Below are positions 7,886 to 16,290 of a DNA stretch of 64,000 bases, piece by piece (the first letter of the stretch is position 1; every line of letters starts with the position of its first letter). The stretch comes from Pedobacter panaciterrae. Its GTDB lineage: Bacteria > Bacteroidota > Bacteroidia > Sphingobacteriales > Sphingobacteriaceae. The position numbers and the translations under genes were made by a program. The stretch covers positions 1,302,001 through 1,366,000 of the forward strand of contig NZ_JABMKW010000020.1 in the NCBI RefSeq assembly GCF_013204795.1. The letters run 5' to 3'. The notes under the pieces are model-generated. The model saw only the letters and a list, made by a program, of their open reading frames with translations, had not been told where the DNA came from and made no database searches.

Positions 7886-8767
7886 TCAAGATGCACCTCT
7901 GTTAAACCCAATGGTATCCCTGTAAAACTGCGGCGATATGTCTGTTTTGACCTTAAACACCCTGCTGAAATAAAACTCGTCTTCGTAGCCAAGCTCATAG
8001 GCAATCTCTTTTACCGTTTTATCGGTAAGGTATAGCTCTCGTTTAGCCTCCACAATGATCCTTTCCGTAATCAGGTCCGAAAGCGTCTTATTGAAATGAC
8101 TTTTGGTAACTCTGGCAAGGGCAACCGGTGTGACGTGCAGCATATCGGCATAATCACTTGCAGAATGCAACATCCGGAAATTTTCCTCAATCGCATTGCG
8201 CAGTTTTTGTACAATGGCCATTTGTTTGCCACTAAGTGTATATGTCTGCTGGATGGATTGCTGCTTGAGCTTTATCCTGGTGGCGAGTACTAATAATATC
8301 TTCAGATAAGAAACAAGCACTTCATCTTTTCTCAAATCATCTGTTTTCAGCTCAGCTACAATTTCCCTGACGATATTGAGCAGCTTATACCTGGCATCTT
8401 CCTCCAGGGTGATGAAAGGCTGCTCATAAATATTGTTAAACAGTATCCCATTGGCTGCGATCTCTTTATGGTGCCTGTATATGCAAAAGAAATCATGATG
8501 GAACTGAATAGAAATCCCCACCAATGGTCCTTTTGAAATCAGCATAAACGGCTGATATGGGTAAAATGCGAATAACGTATTTTCCTTAAACGGATATTCA
8601 CAAAGATCCACTTTAGCCAAACCTTCTCCTGAGGTAATGAAGATCAGGGTGAAATAATTATTCCGCTGAATGTGATCGAAATAACTGCTATTGTCAAACT
8701 CAAAAACTTTGAACGACAAATTACCATTCTGCTGATTTACAAGGGTGTAAACGGATTGTGATAACAT
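7886..8767 (-). CDS. AraC-family transcriptional regulator
   Basis: A 293-aa regulator. Residues 1-150 are a cupin-like effector or dimerisation domain, and residues about 190-288 hold the two helix-turn-helix motifs of AraC/XylS proteins, ending with VKEIAYELGYEDEFYFSRVFK and the usual SPQFYR. It starts 5 bases after the stop of the deaminase gene, so the two are an operon. The first domain probably senses a small molecule, which cannot be named. It is one of two AraC candidates for the tandem-repeat operators found at 9760, 10961, 12052, 12110, 15083 and 16291. Confidence 0.9.
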   Translation of the reverse strand: MLSQSVYTLVNQQNGNLSFKVFEFDNSSYFDHIQRNNYFTLIFITSGEGLAKVDLCEYPFKENTLFAFYPYQPFMLISKGPLVGISIQFHHDFFCIYRHHKEIAANGILFNNIYEQPFITLEEDARYKLLNIVREIVAELKTDDLRKDEVLVSYLKILLVLATRIKLKQQSIQQTYTLSGKQMAIVQKLRNAIEENFRMLHSASDYADMLHVTPVALARVTKSHFNKTLSDLITERIIVEAKRELYLTDKTVKEIAYELGYEDEFYFSRVFKVKTDISPQFYRDTIGFNRGAS

Positions 8768-8772
8768 CGTGT

Positions 8773-9240
8773 TTAGATTTTATTTAGAGTTTTTACAAAC
8801 TGTTCATTCAGCGCAATACAATCCGAAAGACGGATACCGCTGACCACCTTTGGTCCGGTTCCCCATTTGGGCACATGTTCAGTTGAAAGTAAGCTAAATT
8901 GCGAGGTTAATCCACCAACATGAGGTACGGATGTGCCAAATACGATTTCTGGTATATGATGGTGGCGGATCACATAGGAACACATAATACAAGGTTCATG
9001 CGTCGTATACATTTGCGCCGAAGCCAGTTGTGCTGCATAGCCATTTTTGATCGCTGAGCGGATTGCCAGGATTTCTGCATGATTGGTGATGTCCCCGGTT
9101 GATTTCCCAGCCTCCTGTCCTTCGCCGATCACCTTGCCTTCAAAAACGAGGATCGCACCTACCGGCGGGTTACCCTCTGTTAATGCTGCTCTAGCGATTT
9201 CCAAGCACTGATCCATATAATATTGATACTCTTCCTGCAT
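8773..9240 (-). CDS. nucleoside/nucleobase deaminase, CMP/dCMP deaminase fold
   Basis: A 155-aa zinc-dependent deaminase. It has the HAE active-site motif (ITNHAEILAIRSA, near residue 55) and the PCxxC zinc ligands (EPCIMCSYVI, near residue 82). Length and motif spacing fit the guanine-deaminase/TadA-like branch. The C-terminus lacks features that would pick out tRNA adenosine deaminase, and the accompanying AraC gene suggests a small-molecule substrate rather than tRNA (inference). It is the first gene of a deaminase-AraC operon. Confidence 0.85.
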   Translation of the reverse strand: MQEEYQYYMDQCLEIARAALTEGNPPVGAILVFEGKVIGEGQEAGKSTGDITNHAEILAIRSAIKNGYAAQLASAQMYTTHEPCIMCSYVIRHHHIPEIVFGTSVPHVGGLTSQFSLLSTEHVPKWGTGPKVVSGIRLSDCIALNEQFVKTLNKI

Positions 9241-9295
9241 AACTCGTATAATGGTCTTACAAATTTACTTAAAAAAATTCCCCATGGTCTTGAAA

Positions 9296-9332
9296 CTAAA
9301 AACTGTCCTTCGCCCGAAAGCAAAGGACAGTT
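9296..9332 (-). terminator. intrinsic terminator of the DsrE-like gene
   Basis: AACTGTCCTT pairs perfectly with AAGGACAGTT around a 12-base loop and is followed on the minus strand by TTTTTAG. It lies 12 bases past the stop of the gene at 9344-9709. Confidence 0.85.
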
Positions 9333-9343
9333 CAAATACCTGA

Positions 9344-9709
9344 TTAAAAAATCAGAATGTCGTAACCATCGTTTCTCAGGTTCAGGAAACTTGGCAATCC
9401 AGGAGTACCCGGTACTTCATTATCGTTTAACAGATCATAACCGGAAACTTCAGTACCAAACACCGCAACGCAGCCTTTGGAAAGACCATGCACGTGATCT
9501 TTTACTTCCGAATAAAGACCATGAACCGGATGCTCAGATTTCTCCAGTTGCTCCGGCCATCTTACTCCTGCGCCTTGAAAAATGATCTTTACATCTTCAT
9601 CTGCATGTTTGAATTCATATGCCGATGCCAAAGCGTTAAATACGCGTCCAAGTGCTTCTTCTGAACCAGCCTTGGGATCAGAAAGAATAATTATTGCTGT
9701 TTTTTTCAT
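9344..9709 (-). CDS. DsrE-like small protein
   Basis: A 121-aa cytoplasmic protein that begins KKTAIIILSDPKAGSEEALGRVFNAL and has an alpha/beta layout like the DsrE/DsrF family (FQGAGVRW after a beta strand, AVFGTEVSGYDLL near the C-terminus). No conserved catalytic cysteine of the sulfur-transfer members is visible, so a sulfur-carrier role is unlikely and the function is unknown. Its promoter carries one of three tandem operators (9760-9795) shared with the downstream-located Old Yellow Enzyme gene, and a strong terminator follows it. It is therefore its own transcription unit within one regulon. Confidence 0.7.
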   Translation of the reverse strand: MKKTAIIILSDPKAGSEEALGRVFNALASAYEFKHADEDVKIIFQGAGVRWPEQLEKSEHPVHGLYSEVKDHVHGLSKGCVAVFGTEVSGYDLLNDNEVPGTPGLPSFLNLRNDGYDILIF

Positions 9710-9759
9710 ATTAGTATTTATTTATTGTACAAAGTTGTAGTAATTCGGATACCTGGAGA

Positions 9760-9795
9760 ATGGATGATTTTTACTATCTCATGGAGACTTTTTAC
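9760..9795 (-). promoter_or_regulatory. tandem-repeat operator (family 1) of the DsrE-like gene
   Basis: Two direct copies on the + strand, ATGGATGATTTTTAC (9760-9774) and ATGGAGACTTTTTAC (9781-9795), are spaced exactly 21 bp apart, as expected for an AraC-type protein binding successive faces of DNA. On the minus strand the probable -7 box CAACTTTG (9730-9737) follows after 22 bp. The same arrangement recurs at 10961-10996. Confidence 0.7.
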
Positions 9796-9808
9796 TTCGG
9801 TCGTGCGA

Positions 9809-10897
9809 TTAACGTGAACCCGGACGAACAAAAGTCTGCCAGCCCCGCATGGTTTCAATAAATCGATCGCTTAGTCCTCCCTCGCGCAGGTATTCAGCCG
9901 TGACAGGCATTGCCGGGCTTTCGTACATTGGATTCGCTTTGACCTGGAGCGGAAAATCCCGTTGCAATATGCCTGCTCTTGCGATGAGTACAAAGTCACA
10001 ACCTTCCTCCAGCAGCTCTGCCGCGCGCTGACCGCTGTAGATCTTGCCGGCTGCGCCCAGGCGAACACCTTTACGGGGGATTTCCGTAAAAACGCTCAGC
10101 AGGGTCTTTCCTTTAGCCGTTCCGTCCCTGACAACCTGCGCCGAATCCCACAATGCCAGATCCAGGTAATCGATCAGTTCCCGGTCAAAGATCTCAGCAG
10201 TGATCTCGCGCAGTTCCTCCAGGCGCAGCCCGTAGCGTTCTATTGACAAGCGCCAGCCTATTTGAAAATCAGGCCTACAGGCCCGGCGAATACCTTCGAT
10301 AACTTCAAGCGTGAAACGCGCCCGGTTCTCCACGCTGCCGCCATACTTGTCCGTCCGGTCGTTTAAATTAGGAGACAGGAATTCTGAAAGTATCCAGCCG
10401 AAAGCACCGTGTACCGATATGCCATCGAAACCGGCCTGGTCCGCTCTTTTTGCGGCAGTGATAAAGCTGTCGCGGATTCGCTCCACCTCTTCGGTTGTGA
10501 TTGCCTTTACACCCTGCAGAGTTTTACCTGAAGCCGGAGCCGGAATACCACCCACCTCCGGTACCGCACGATGACCAGCATGGTGTAACTGCACAGCGGA
10601 GAGTGCACCTCCCTCGCGGATAGCTCTCGCCATTCGGGTAAGCCCCGGTAAATGGACATCGCTATGGATACCCATCTGGCGCTCAAAGGCAATTCCCCCT
10701 GCTTCCACAGTAGAAGCACCCGCTTGTATTAACGCATAACCACTCCCGGCAAGTTGCTCAATCCAGAGTTGATCGAACTCAGAAGCAGTTCCGTCATGCT
10801 CGCTCTGCTGACTGGTCAGCGGCGCCATCATGAAACGATTTCTCATTTCAGGGCCGTGCAGCAAAGTGAGTGGTTTGAATAAATCAGAAACAGACAT
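9809..10897 (-). CDS. NADH:flavin oxidoreductase, Old Yellow Enzyme family (copy 1)
   Basis: A 362-aa FMN-dependent ene-reductase with TIM-barrel layout. Visible family marks are MMAPLTSQQS at the N-terminus, HHAGHR near residue 105, and SVHGAFGWILSEFLSPNLN followed by DRTDKYGGSVENRARF near 185. LIARAGILQRDFP near the C-terminus belongs to the phosphate-binding end. Such enzymes reduce activated C=C bonds of electrophiles with NAD(P)H. It is very similar over its full length to the gene at 15195-16283. Its promoter has a family-1 operator at the same spacing as that of the DsrE-like gene. Confidence 0.92.
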   Translation of the reverse strand: MSVSDLFKPLTLLHGPEMRNRFMMAPLTSQQSEHDGTASEFDQLWIEQLAGSGYALIQAGASTVEAGGIAFERQMGIHSDVHLPGLTRMARAIREGGALSAVQLHHAGHRAVPEVGGIPAPASGKTLQGVKAITTEEVERIRDSFITAAKRADQAGFDGISVHGAFGWILSEFLSPNLNDRTDKYGGSVENRARFTLEVIEGIRRACRPDFQIGWRLSIERYGLRLEELREITAEIFDRELIDYLDLALWDSAQVVRDGTAKGKTLLSVFTEIPRKGVRLGAAGKIYSGQRAAELLEEGCDFVLIARAGILQRDFPLQVKANPMYESPAMPVTAEYLREGGLSDRFIETMRGWQTFVRPGSR

Positions 10898-10960
10898 TTT
10901 CTTATTTTTTATTTATAAATTCTTGTCTGTCAAAGATGGCTGGTTTCCCGCCCGGGAAAA

Positions 10961-10996
10961 ATGGATGTTTTTTACAAACTCATGGACGATTTTTTA
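10961..10996 (-). promoter_or_regulatory. tandem-repeat operator (family 1) of Old Yellow Enzyme copy 1
   Basis: ATGGATGTTTTTTAC (10961-10975) and ATGGACGATTTTTTA (10982-10996) are direct repeats 21 bp apart. On the minus strand the -7 candidate CATCTTTG (10931-10938) follows after 22 bp, the same distance as at 9760. Confidence 0.7.
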
Positions 10997-11040
10997 ATTC
11001 GTTTTACTGGCTCAATGTAAATATCATCTTAAGGTCCCCG

Positions 11041-11928
11041 CTATAGGTTGACCAGCTTTTGTTGCAACTGTTTGGGCGTATCACCGTATTTTTCACGGAA
11101 AGATGCGACAAAGTGTGCGGGGGTTTCAAAGCCTACCTCATAGGCAATCTGGGTAATGTTCATTTCTGACCGCAGCAACTGGTAAGCCTCCTCCAGCCTG
11201 CGCTGCATGATCCATTTCCCTGGGTTCATTCGGAAGGTCTGATTGAATCTGCGCTTAAAGGTAGACAGGCTGCAATTGGCAAGGAAAGCGTACTGCTCCA
11301 GTGAAATATTCTCCTTATAATGACTTTGCATCAGCAGCATCAGGTCTGGATCGATAAAGGTATCCAGGCTGCGCAGCTGCGTTTCAAAATGATGACCTCC
11401 CGGACCAGAGACTAACACTTGTAACAATTCCCGGATTTTGACAGGCAAGAACGACTGCAAACGCTCGGGATCTGCATCCATCGTAAAACAGGACAACAGC
11501 TGCGAAGTCAATATGTTCATCATATCATCCTTTGGAAGTAAAGCCATATCACGGCATGCTTGAGTGCCTGATGTTGCTCCGTTGGAGCATGCCAGAATAC
11601 TCTCAGCCTGCGAGCGCAGCCATGCGTCTGAAAAACAAATGATAATGGATTCATAACCGTCATCAGGATCTTCGACTTTATCAGTAACCAGATACGAACC
11701 TTTTTTCATAAAAAACCCAGCGCCCGCAGGAACGATCATTTTGCTACCATGGTCAAGGATTTCTTTTATTCCTTTTAGCACGATACTGATCAGGTTCATA
11801 TGGACATACATATTTGCCAGTCTGATTTCCTGAGGCTGTCTGTAATGCAGAACAAAAATATCCTCGTTCCAGGATAGAACTTCTGGGTTCTCCTTAATGA
11901 TACTACTGCAATTAAGATCGATCATCAT
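11041..11928 (-). CDS. AraC-family transcriptional regulator
   Basis: A 295-aa AraC/XylS-type activator. The N-terminal 180 residues hold a divergent cupin-like sensor domain (VPAGAGFFMKKGSYLV), and residues about 195-290 hold two helix-turn-helix units with SLEQYAFLANCSLSTFKRRF and NITQIAYEVGFETPAHFVASF. It is divergent from the FrnE-like gene, with a family-1 operator in the 295-bp gap. It lies between three transcription units carrying the same operator, so it is the best candidate for the protein that binds them (inference). Confidence 0.9.
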   Translation of the reverse strand: MMIDLNCSSIIKENPEVLSWNEDIFVLHYRQPQEIRLANMYVHMNLISIVLKGIKEILDHGSKMIVPAGAGFFMKKGSYLVTDKVEDPDDGYESIIICFSDAWLRSQAESILACSNGATSGTQACRDMALLPKDDMMNILTSQLLSCFTMDADPERLQSFLPVKIRELLQVLVSGPGGHHFETQLRSLDTFIDPDLMLLMQSHYKENISLEQYAFLANCSLSTFKRRFNQTFRMNPGKWIMQRRLEEAYQLLRSEMNITQIAYEVGFETPAHFVASFREKYGDTPKQLQQKLVNL

Positions 11929-12051
11929 ATATAAGTTGCATTCATATTCAGCAAATATCGCTTAACAGTGGACTCAAATGAAGTATTTACCATTCACATG
12001 CCTTTGGTCCGTTACGGCCGGTAAATATCGAGATTTCTAAAGTAATGAACA

Positions 12052-12087
12052 ATGGACAAATGCGATATTCCCATGGATAATTTTTAC
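12052..12087. promoter_or_regulatory. tandem-repeat operator (family 1) between AraC gene and FrnE-like gene
   Basis: ATGGACAAATGCGAT (12052-12066) and ATGGATAATTTTTAC (12073-12087) are again exactly 21 bp apart. The first half keeps only ATGGA well. I find no -7 box at the fixed distance seen at the other two sites, so here it may serve autoregulation of the AraC gene or activation of the divergent gene. Confidence 0.55.
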
Positions 12088-12109
12088 CTGTCCGCCTTTC
12101 CAAACTCCT

Positions 12110-12175
12110 TGAACTTTACACGATAGTTTCTGACCTTTCGAGGAAACGGACTCCTTGATAACAGCGCTAAATTTG
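12110..12175 (+). promoter_or_regulatory. family-2 operator and promoter of the FrnE-like gene
   Basis: TGAACTT (12110) and TGACCTT (12131) form a direct repeat 21 bp apart with CGATAGTTT between them (12121). The -7 box TAAATTTG starts at 12168, 47 bases after CGATAGTTT. The same 66-base layout occurs at 15083 and 16291. Confidence 0.75.
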
Positions 12176-12197
12176 TATAATTAAAAAGATAGAAATT

Positions 12198-12227
12198 ATG
12201 AAACCCTTAAAAAAAATACAGCGATGA
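12198..12227 (+). CDS. nine-codon leader ORF coupled to the FrnE-like gene
   Basis: ATG AAA CCC encodes MKPLKKIQR and its TGA overlaps the ATG of the next gene (ATGA). The short frame lies directly between the promoter and the gene, so translation re-initiation is likely. It may be a regulatory leader or simply a remnant. A comparable leader precedes the TetR gene at 16379. Confidence 0.4.
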   Translation: MKPLKKIQR

Positions 12228-12895
12228 AACTGTTTTATTTCACAGACCCGATGTGTTCATGGTGCTATGGCTTTAGTCCTGCTGTAAAAAAATTAAAAGA
12301 GAACTATCCGGAAATCGACCTGCAAATTATCTCAGGCGGCTTTTCACCGTATAGCCAGCAAGTTGTCGACCAAGACTATAAAGAGTTCCTGGCATTTCAC
12401 TGGACAAATGTAAACCAGCGCAGCGGACAGTTTTTCGACCATTCTATGAAGTTCATTTCTGACTCGTTCCGCTATGATACAGAACCCTCAAGCCGTGCCC
12501 TTACCGTCGTGCAGGAATTGTCACCAAAACAGGACTTCGATTATTTGAGCCTGATGCAAAAGGCATTCTATGTGGACGGCAAGGATATTACAAATGATAC
12601 TGTGCTGGCAGCTCTGGCCGAAGAGCTGGGAATTGAAAAGAATACCTTCCTGGATCGGTTCCATTCCGAAGAAATGAAGCAAAAAACAAACCACGGCTTT
12701 CAGTTTAGCAGGCAGCTGGGCGTTCAGGGATTTCCAACACTACTCACTTTGGAAAATGGAACGGTTAAAGTGATCACCCGCGGATTTCAGGACTATCGCA
12801 GCTTGAAGGTAACTGTCGACAATTGGCTGAGCAGTGCAAATGTTACAGCGCCAAACAGTGGGCAATCCTGTTCAGGCGACACTTGTGAATGCTGA
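12224..12895 (+). CDS. FrnE-like DsbA-family oxidoreductase
   Basis: A 223-aa cytoplasmic thioredoxin-fold protein with the active site DPMCSWCYGF at residues 9-18. A helical insertion domain and the cis-Pro motif VQGFPTLLTL near residue 175 follow. There is no signal peptide. The C-terminus carries three extra cysteines (CSGDTCEC). FrnE-like DsbA proteins are linked to cytoplasmic thiol redox control and to thiol-dependent detoxification. It shares its promoter architecture with Old Yellow Enzyme copy 2 and the TetR-RND operon, which supports a role in electrophile or oxidant stress (inference). Confidence 0.88.
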   Translation: MKLFYFTDPMCSWCYGFSPAVKKLKENYPEIDLQIISGGFSPYSQQVVDQDYKEFLAFHWTNVNQRSGQFFDHSMKFISDSFRYDTEPSSRALTVVQELSPKQDFDYLSLMQKAFYVDGKDITNDTVLAALAEELGIEKNTFLDRFHSEEMKQKTNHGFQFSRQLGVQGFPTLLTLENGTVKVITRGFQDYRSLKVTVDNWLSSANVTAPNSGQSCSGDTCEC

Positions 12896-12972
12896 AATTA
12901 ACAAAGGCTGGACCTTCATAGAAGGTTTACCTTTACAAATCATTCCGTGAAAAACACAAAAAAACGATACAT

Positions 12973-13632
12973 ATGAATGTGCCAGACCTTTTTTCTTTGT
13001 TCCAGGAAAAACTTACCCAGAATCTTAAAAAGCCCCTCCCCGGCGAAACCGCTCATATGATGATGGAGGCTTTTACAGCGTCATACCTCGGGGTTCGGCC
13101 AACAGAGCAAACCCGGAAAAGCGCTGTCCTACTGCTGCTTTATCCATTCAATGATGAGATCTATATCCCCCTGATCTTAAGAAATTCCTATGAAGGATTT
13201 CATTCCGGCGAAGTCGGTTTCCCAGGAGGCAGATATGAACAAACAGATCAGGATCTCGTTCAAACTGCGCTGCGTGAGGCGAACGAAGAGATTGGACTGC
13301 GCCCTGAAGATGTAAAGATCTTAGGAACACTCAGCGAGATTTACATAGGTCCTAGCGATTTTCTTGTCCTCCCGGTTGTCGGATACATTCCCTACCGTCC
13401 TGAGCTGGTGCCAGACCCCCGGGAAGTTCAGCAGATCCTTGAAGCGAAACTGGCTTATTTTATTGATCCAACGATCATAGGCTGTGCCAAGATCCGGATA
13501 CCAGGCGATGTGGTCTTAACACCTTACTACGAAATACATGGCCATAAGGCGTGGGGAGCAACGGCTAAAATGATCCGTGAATTGCTGACGGTTATCCGCA
13601 ACGATCTTCCCTGCATCGAAAAAATGCCGTAA
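12973..13632 (+). CDS. NUDIX hydrolase, CoA pyrophosphatase type
   Basis: A 219-aa NUDIX enzyme. The NUDIX box is complete: GGRYEQTDQDLVQTALREA continues into NEEIGL near residues 81-105. The preceding VLLLLYPFNDEIYIPLILR fits the CoA pyrophosphatase branch (NudL/YeaB-like), which cleaves CoA or acyl-CoA to 4'-phosphopantetheine and adenosine 3',5'-bisphosphate. It begins 77 bases after the FrnE-like gene on the same strand and may share its promoter. The weak hairpin past its stop ends the unit. Confidence 0.87.
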   Translation: MNVPDLFSLFQEKLTQNLKKPLPGETAHMMMEAFTASYLGVRPTEQTRKSAVLLLLYPFNDEIYIPLILRNSYEGFHSGEVGFPGGRYEQTDQDLVQTALREANEEIGLRPEDVKILGTLSEIYIGPSDFLVLPVVGYIPYRPELVPDPREVQQILEAKLAYFIDPTIIGCAKIRIPGDVVLTPYYEIHGHKAWGATAKMIRELLTVIRNDLPCIEKMP

Positions 13633-13658
13633 CTGACCTTTAAACTAAAGTCAGTTAC
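13630..13658 (+). terminator. hairpin after the NUDIX gene
   Basis: GTAACTGAC pairs perfectly with GTCAGTTAC around an 11-base loop that includes the stop codon region. There is no T-run, so it may be a weak terminator or a convergent boundary with the pseudogene on the other strand. Confidence 0.45.
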
Positions 13659-13736
13659 AGCATTGGATTAAAGCGTATTCCTAATGCTGAGTGACACTCA
13701 TCTGCAAACTAATATTAGATAAAATTAGTTACTGAA

Positions 13737-14644
13737 CTATTTATCAAAAATTTCAGCAAGCTTTTTGCCCAACTCTTCACCGCGTAGGTCAGACGCAATT
13801 ATTCTACCTCCCGGATCAAGTAAATAGTTTTGTGGAATCGCAGTGATATTATACAATTTGGATACATCCAGATTCCCAATAGTCAGATTGCCTACCTGAG
13901 GCCATAAAAGACCATCCTTACGAATGCCTTCCATCCACTTATCTTTTTCCCGGAGTTTATCTAATGTTACACCCAGTATTTCCAGGCCCTTAACTTTATA
14001 CTTCTTATAGTTAGCGATATAATTGGGATTTTCTTCAGCCATCGCGTCAAATACCTGCTTAATTTCAGTTAAACCATTTTCTGGTGTGACTGAATTAGAG
14101 AGTGCATCAATACTTGAATATGATCTGGGATAGGCTTTGGCATACGCTATATTTCGCTCAATCCACTGCTCATAAGCTGACCTCGTTTTTAAATGAAGCT
14201 GGTTAATTTATAATTGCCATCAAAAAGTAAAGCAGAAAAAGTACCATCTTGTGCAACATAAACTGGAATTTTTGATAAGCAATAAAGTCCCTAGTATACG
14301 GGCCACCGGTCACTTGAGCATTTTTTACTGAATCGGTAGCTATAATGTTGATTATACCGTCTTCCAGCCTGATTTCCAGGGCATCGGGAAATTTACCACC
14401 GGCATAGCCAAACCCACGGTTATCAAAAAAAAAAGAAGCTTTAAGGCGATCAAGCGCGGTGCCTTTAAAAATATATTCTCCATTTTCAAGTTTCGCCGTA
14501 GCGAAGACCGGGTGAGGTAGAGATGCATCTGTCGTATTGAAGGGATGTAAGATCTTAGCGTCGCTTTTATAATTGCAAAAAACAAATGTCTTGTCACTTT
14601 TTCGCAGATAGTCCCCTAGTACTAAACTATACCGGACATAGTGT
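13737..14644 (-). pseudogene. TlpA/thioredoxin-like gene with deleted active site
   Basis: Three reading-frame pieces make up a decayed TlpA-like protein. The upstream piece (about 14644-14215) reads as a DUF4369-like domain (LENGEYIFKGTALDRL, FPDALEIRLEDG). A middle piece (YEQWIERNIAYAKAYP to VFDAMAEENPNYI) runs straight into the C-terminal thioredoxin half (VKGLEILGVTLD, ITAIPQNYLLDPGGRI). The segment that should carry the WCxxC active site before EENPNYI is missing, so an internal deletion removed the catalytic cysteines. A further frame break lies near 14200, and no start codon or signal peptide is left. The piece 13737-14042 is the longest intact ORF. Confidence 0.75.
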
Positions 14645-15082
14645 TACAGATAACAAATCCGGAAAACACATGGAACGAAAAGAATCTAAAAAAGGATAAA
14701 CCCCGGACTTAAAAATAATTCATATACCTGAGTGGCAATCTGATCAGTTCAGCCTAATTCCGAGATCAATATAAGCCTATCCATATTAAACTGAAATGGT
14801 TCTCTGATAGACCAAAGAAAGACTAACCTCATAATGACGGCATACTCAGTCTGTCCACATCTTTTTCATAGAAACAGGGATTAAGGCAGTGTCTTTTTGA
14901 GGTTAAAATAATAATGCCCCTGTATGTACGCTGAGTATTTCTGCAAATGACTCCTCCTCTACCATGTAACCGCACCTCTACACCTGCTGGTATTGTCACT
15001 CAACCTACATAAAATCTAAACAGGAGGCTCAGCTAAAATAACAATCAAGCTGCTATCAATAAACACAGACCTTCCAGTCAAA
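14645..15082. other. long intergenic region, no gene recognised
   Basis: About 440 bases between the thioredoxin pseudogene and the promoter of Old Yellow Enzyme copy 2. I see no protein-like frame, RNA gene or repeat. It may hold further decayed sequence. Confidence 0.4.
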
Positions 15083-15148
15083 TGAACTTATTACGATAGT
15101 TTTTGAACCTCACCTGAAACAGCCGCGCTAACTGGCAACCTAATTTTG
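15083..15148 (+). promoter_or_regulatory. family-2 operator and promoter of Old Yellow Enzyme copy 2
   Basis: TGAACTT (15083) and TGAACCT (15104) are 21 bp apart, with CGATAGTTT at 15094 and the -7 box TAATTTTG at 15141, 47 bases after CGATAGTTT. The layout is identical to those at 12110 and 16291. Confidence 0.75.
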
Positions 15149-15194
15149 CTTTATTCAAACACTAACGTATATCAATTTCAATAAGATAAATCAA

Positions 15195-16283
15195 ATGTCC
15201 GAATCTAATTTATTCAAGCCGCTCACGCTGCTGCATGGGCCGGCAATGAGAAACCGCTTTATGATGGCGCCACTGACCAACCAGCAAAGTGAGTATGACG
15301 GCACCGCGTCCGAGTTCGATCAGACCTGGATGGAGCAACTTGGCCAGGGCGGTTATGCCTTGATCCAGACCTGCGCCACAACCGTAGAAGCAGAAGGCAT
15401 CGCGTTTGCGCGCCAACTCGGTATTCACAGTGACGACCATTTGCCAGGCCTGACCAGGATGGCTTCCGCTATCCGTGAAGGCGGCGGATTGTCTGCGGTG
15501 CAGCTGCACCACGCCGGACACCGGGCCAACCCGCTGCTGGGGGGCGTGCCCGCTCCCGCTTCGAGCAACACTGTGCCAGGAGTCATGGCCATCACTACCA
15601 AGGAAGTGGAGCGCATTCGCGACAGCTTCATCACTGCAGCAAAAAGAGCACAATTGGCCGGCTTCGATGGTGTAGCCGTACACGGCGCTTTCGGATGGAT
15701 TCTTTCGGAATTCATGTCACCTTATCTGAATGACCGCAAGGATAAATATGGAGGAAGCCTGGAGAACCGTGCAAGGCTAACCGTTGAGGTTATTGAAGGC
15801 ATTCGCAAGGCCTGCGGACCTGATTTCCAAATTGGCTGGCGACTATCGATCGAACGGTATGGACTGGTGCTCGAGGAGCTCAGGGAAGTTACAGCAGAAT
15901 TTTTTGACCGGGAACTGATCGATTACCTGGACCTGGCACTGTGGGATTCAGCCCAGGTCGTTCGGGAGGGCGCATTTCGCGGAAAAACCATGCTCAGCGT
16001 CTTTACGGAAATCCCCCGTAAAGGTGTTCGCTTGGGCGCAGCCGGTAAGATCTACAGCGGTCAGCGCGCCGCAGAGCTATTGGAGGAAGGATGCGACTTT
16101 GTGCTGGTCGCCAGAGCAGGCATCATTCAGCGGGACTTCCCGCTTCTGGTCAAAGCAAACCCGATGCACGAAATCCCAAGACTGCCGGTGATGGCCGCAT
16201 ACCTGCGCCAGGGGGGACTTAGCGAACGCTTCATCAACCACTTAAGAGGATGGCAGACCATTGTGCACCCGCATTCTCCGTAA
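15195..16283 (+). CDS. NADH:flavin oxidoreductase, Old Yellow Enzyme family (copy 2)
   Basis: A 362-aa FMN ene-reductase of the same length and nearly the same sequence as the product of 9809-10897: MMAPLTNQQS, HHAGHR, HGAFGWILSEFMSPYLN, DKYGGSLENRAR and the end motif VARAGIIQRDFP. Differences are scattered, so this is a true gene duplication rather than a recent copy. The two are now under different operators (family 1 for copy 1, family 2 for copy 2), suggesting separate induction of similar enzymes. The probable task is reduction of toxic unsaturated carbonyl or quinone compounds alongside the efflux operon that follows. Confidence 0.92.
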   Translation: MSESNLFKPLTLLHGPAMRNRFMMAPLTNQQSEYDGTASEFDQTWMEQLGQGGYALIQTCATTVEAEGIAFARQLGIHSDDHLPGLTRMASAIREGGGLSAVQLHHAGHRANPLLGGVPAPASSNTVPGVMAITTKEVERIRDSFITAAKRAQLAGFDGVAVHGAFGWILSEFMSPYLNDRKDKYGGSLENRARLTVEVIEGIRKACGPDFQIGWRLSIERYGLVLEELREVTAEFFDRELIDYLDLALWDSAQVVREGAFRGKTMLSVFTEIPRKGVRLGAAGKIYSGQRAAELLEEGCDFVLVARAGIIQRDFPLLVKANPMHEIPRLPVMAAYLRQGGLSERFINHLRGWQTIVHPHSP

Positions 16284-16290
16284 CACTTAC

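Noticed and set aside
9223..10574. Several plus-strand frames across the DsrE-like and Old Yellow Enzyme genes
   Set aside because: They are antisense to genes with clear family motifs and have no protein-like composition of their own.
15210..15715. Minus-strand frames of 157 and 96 aa inside Old Yellow Enzyme copy 2
   Set aside because: Shadows of a high-GC gene; the plus-strand reading is unambiguous.
9809..16283. Composite transposon formed by the two Old Yellow Enzyme copies
   Set aside because: The copies are not insertion sequences, no transposase or terminal repeats are present, and the copies have diverged.
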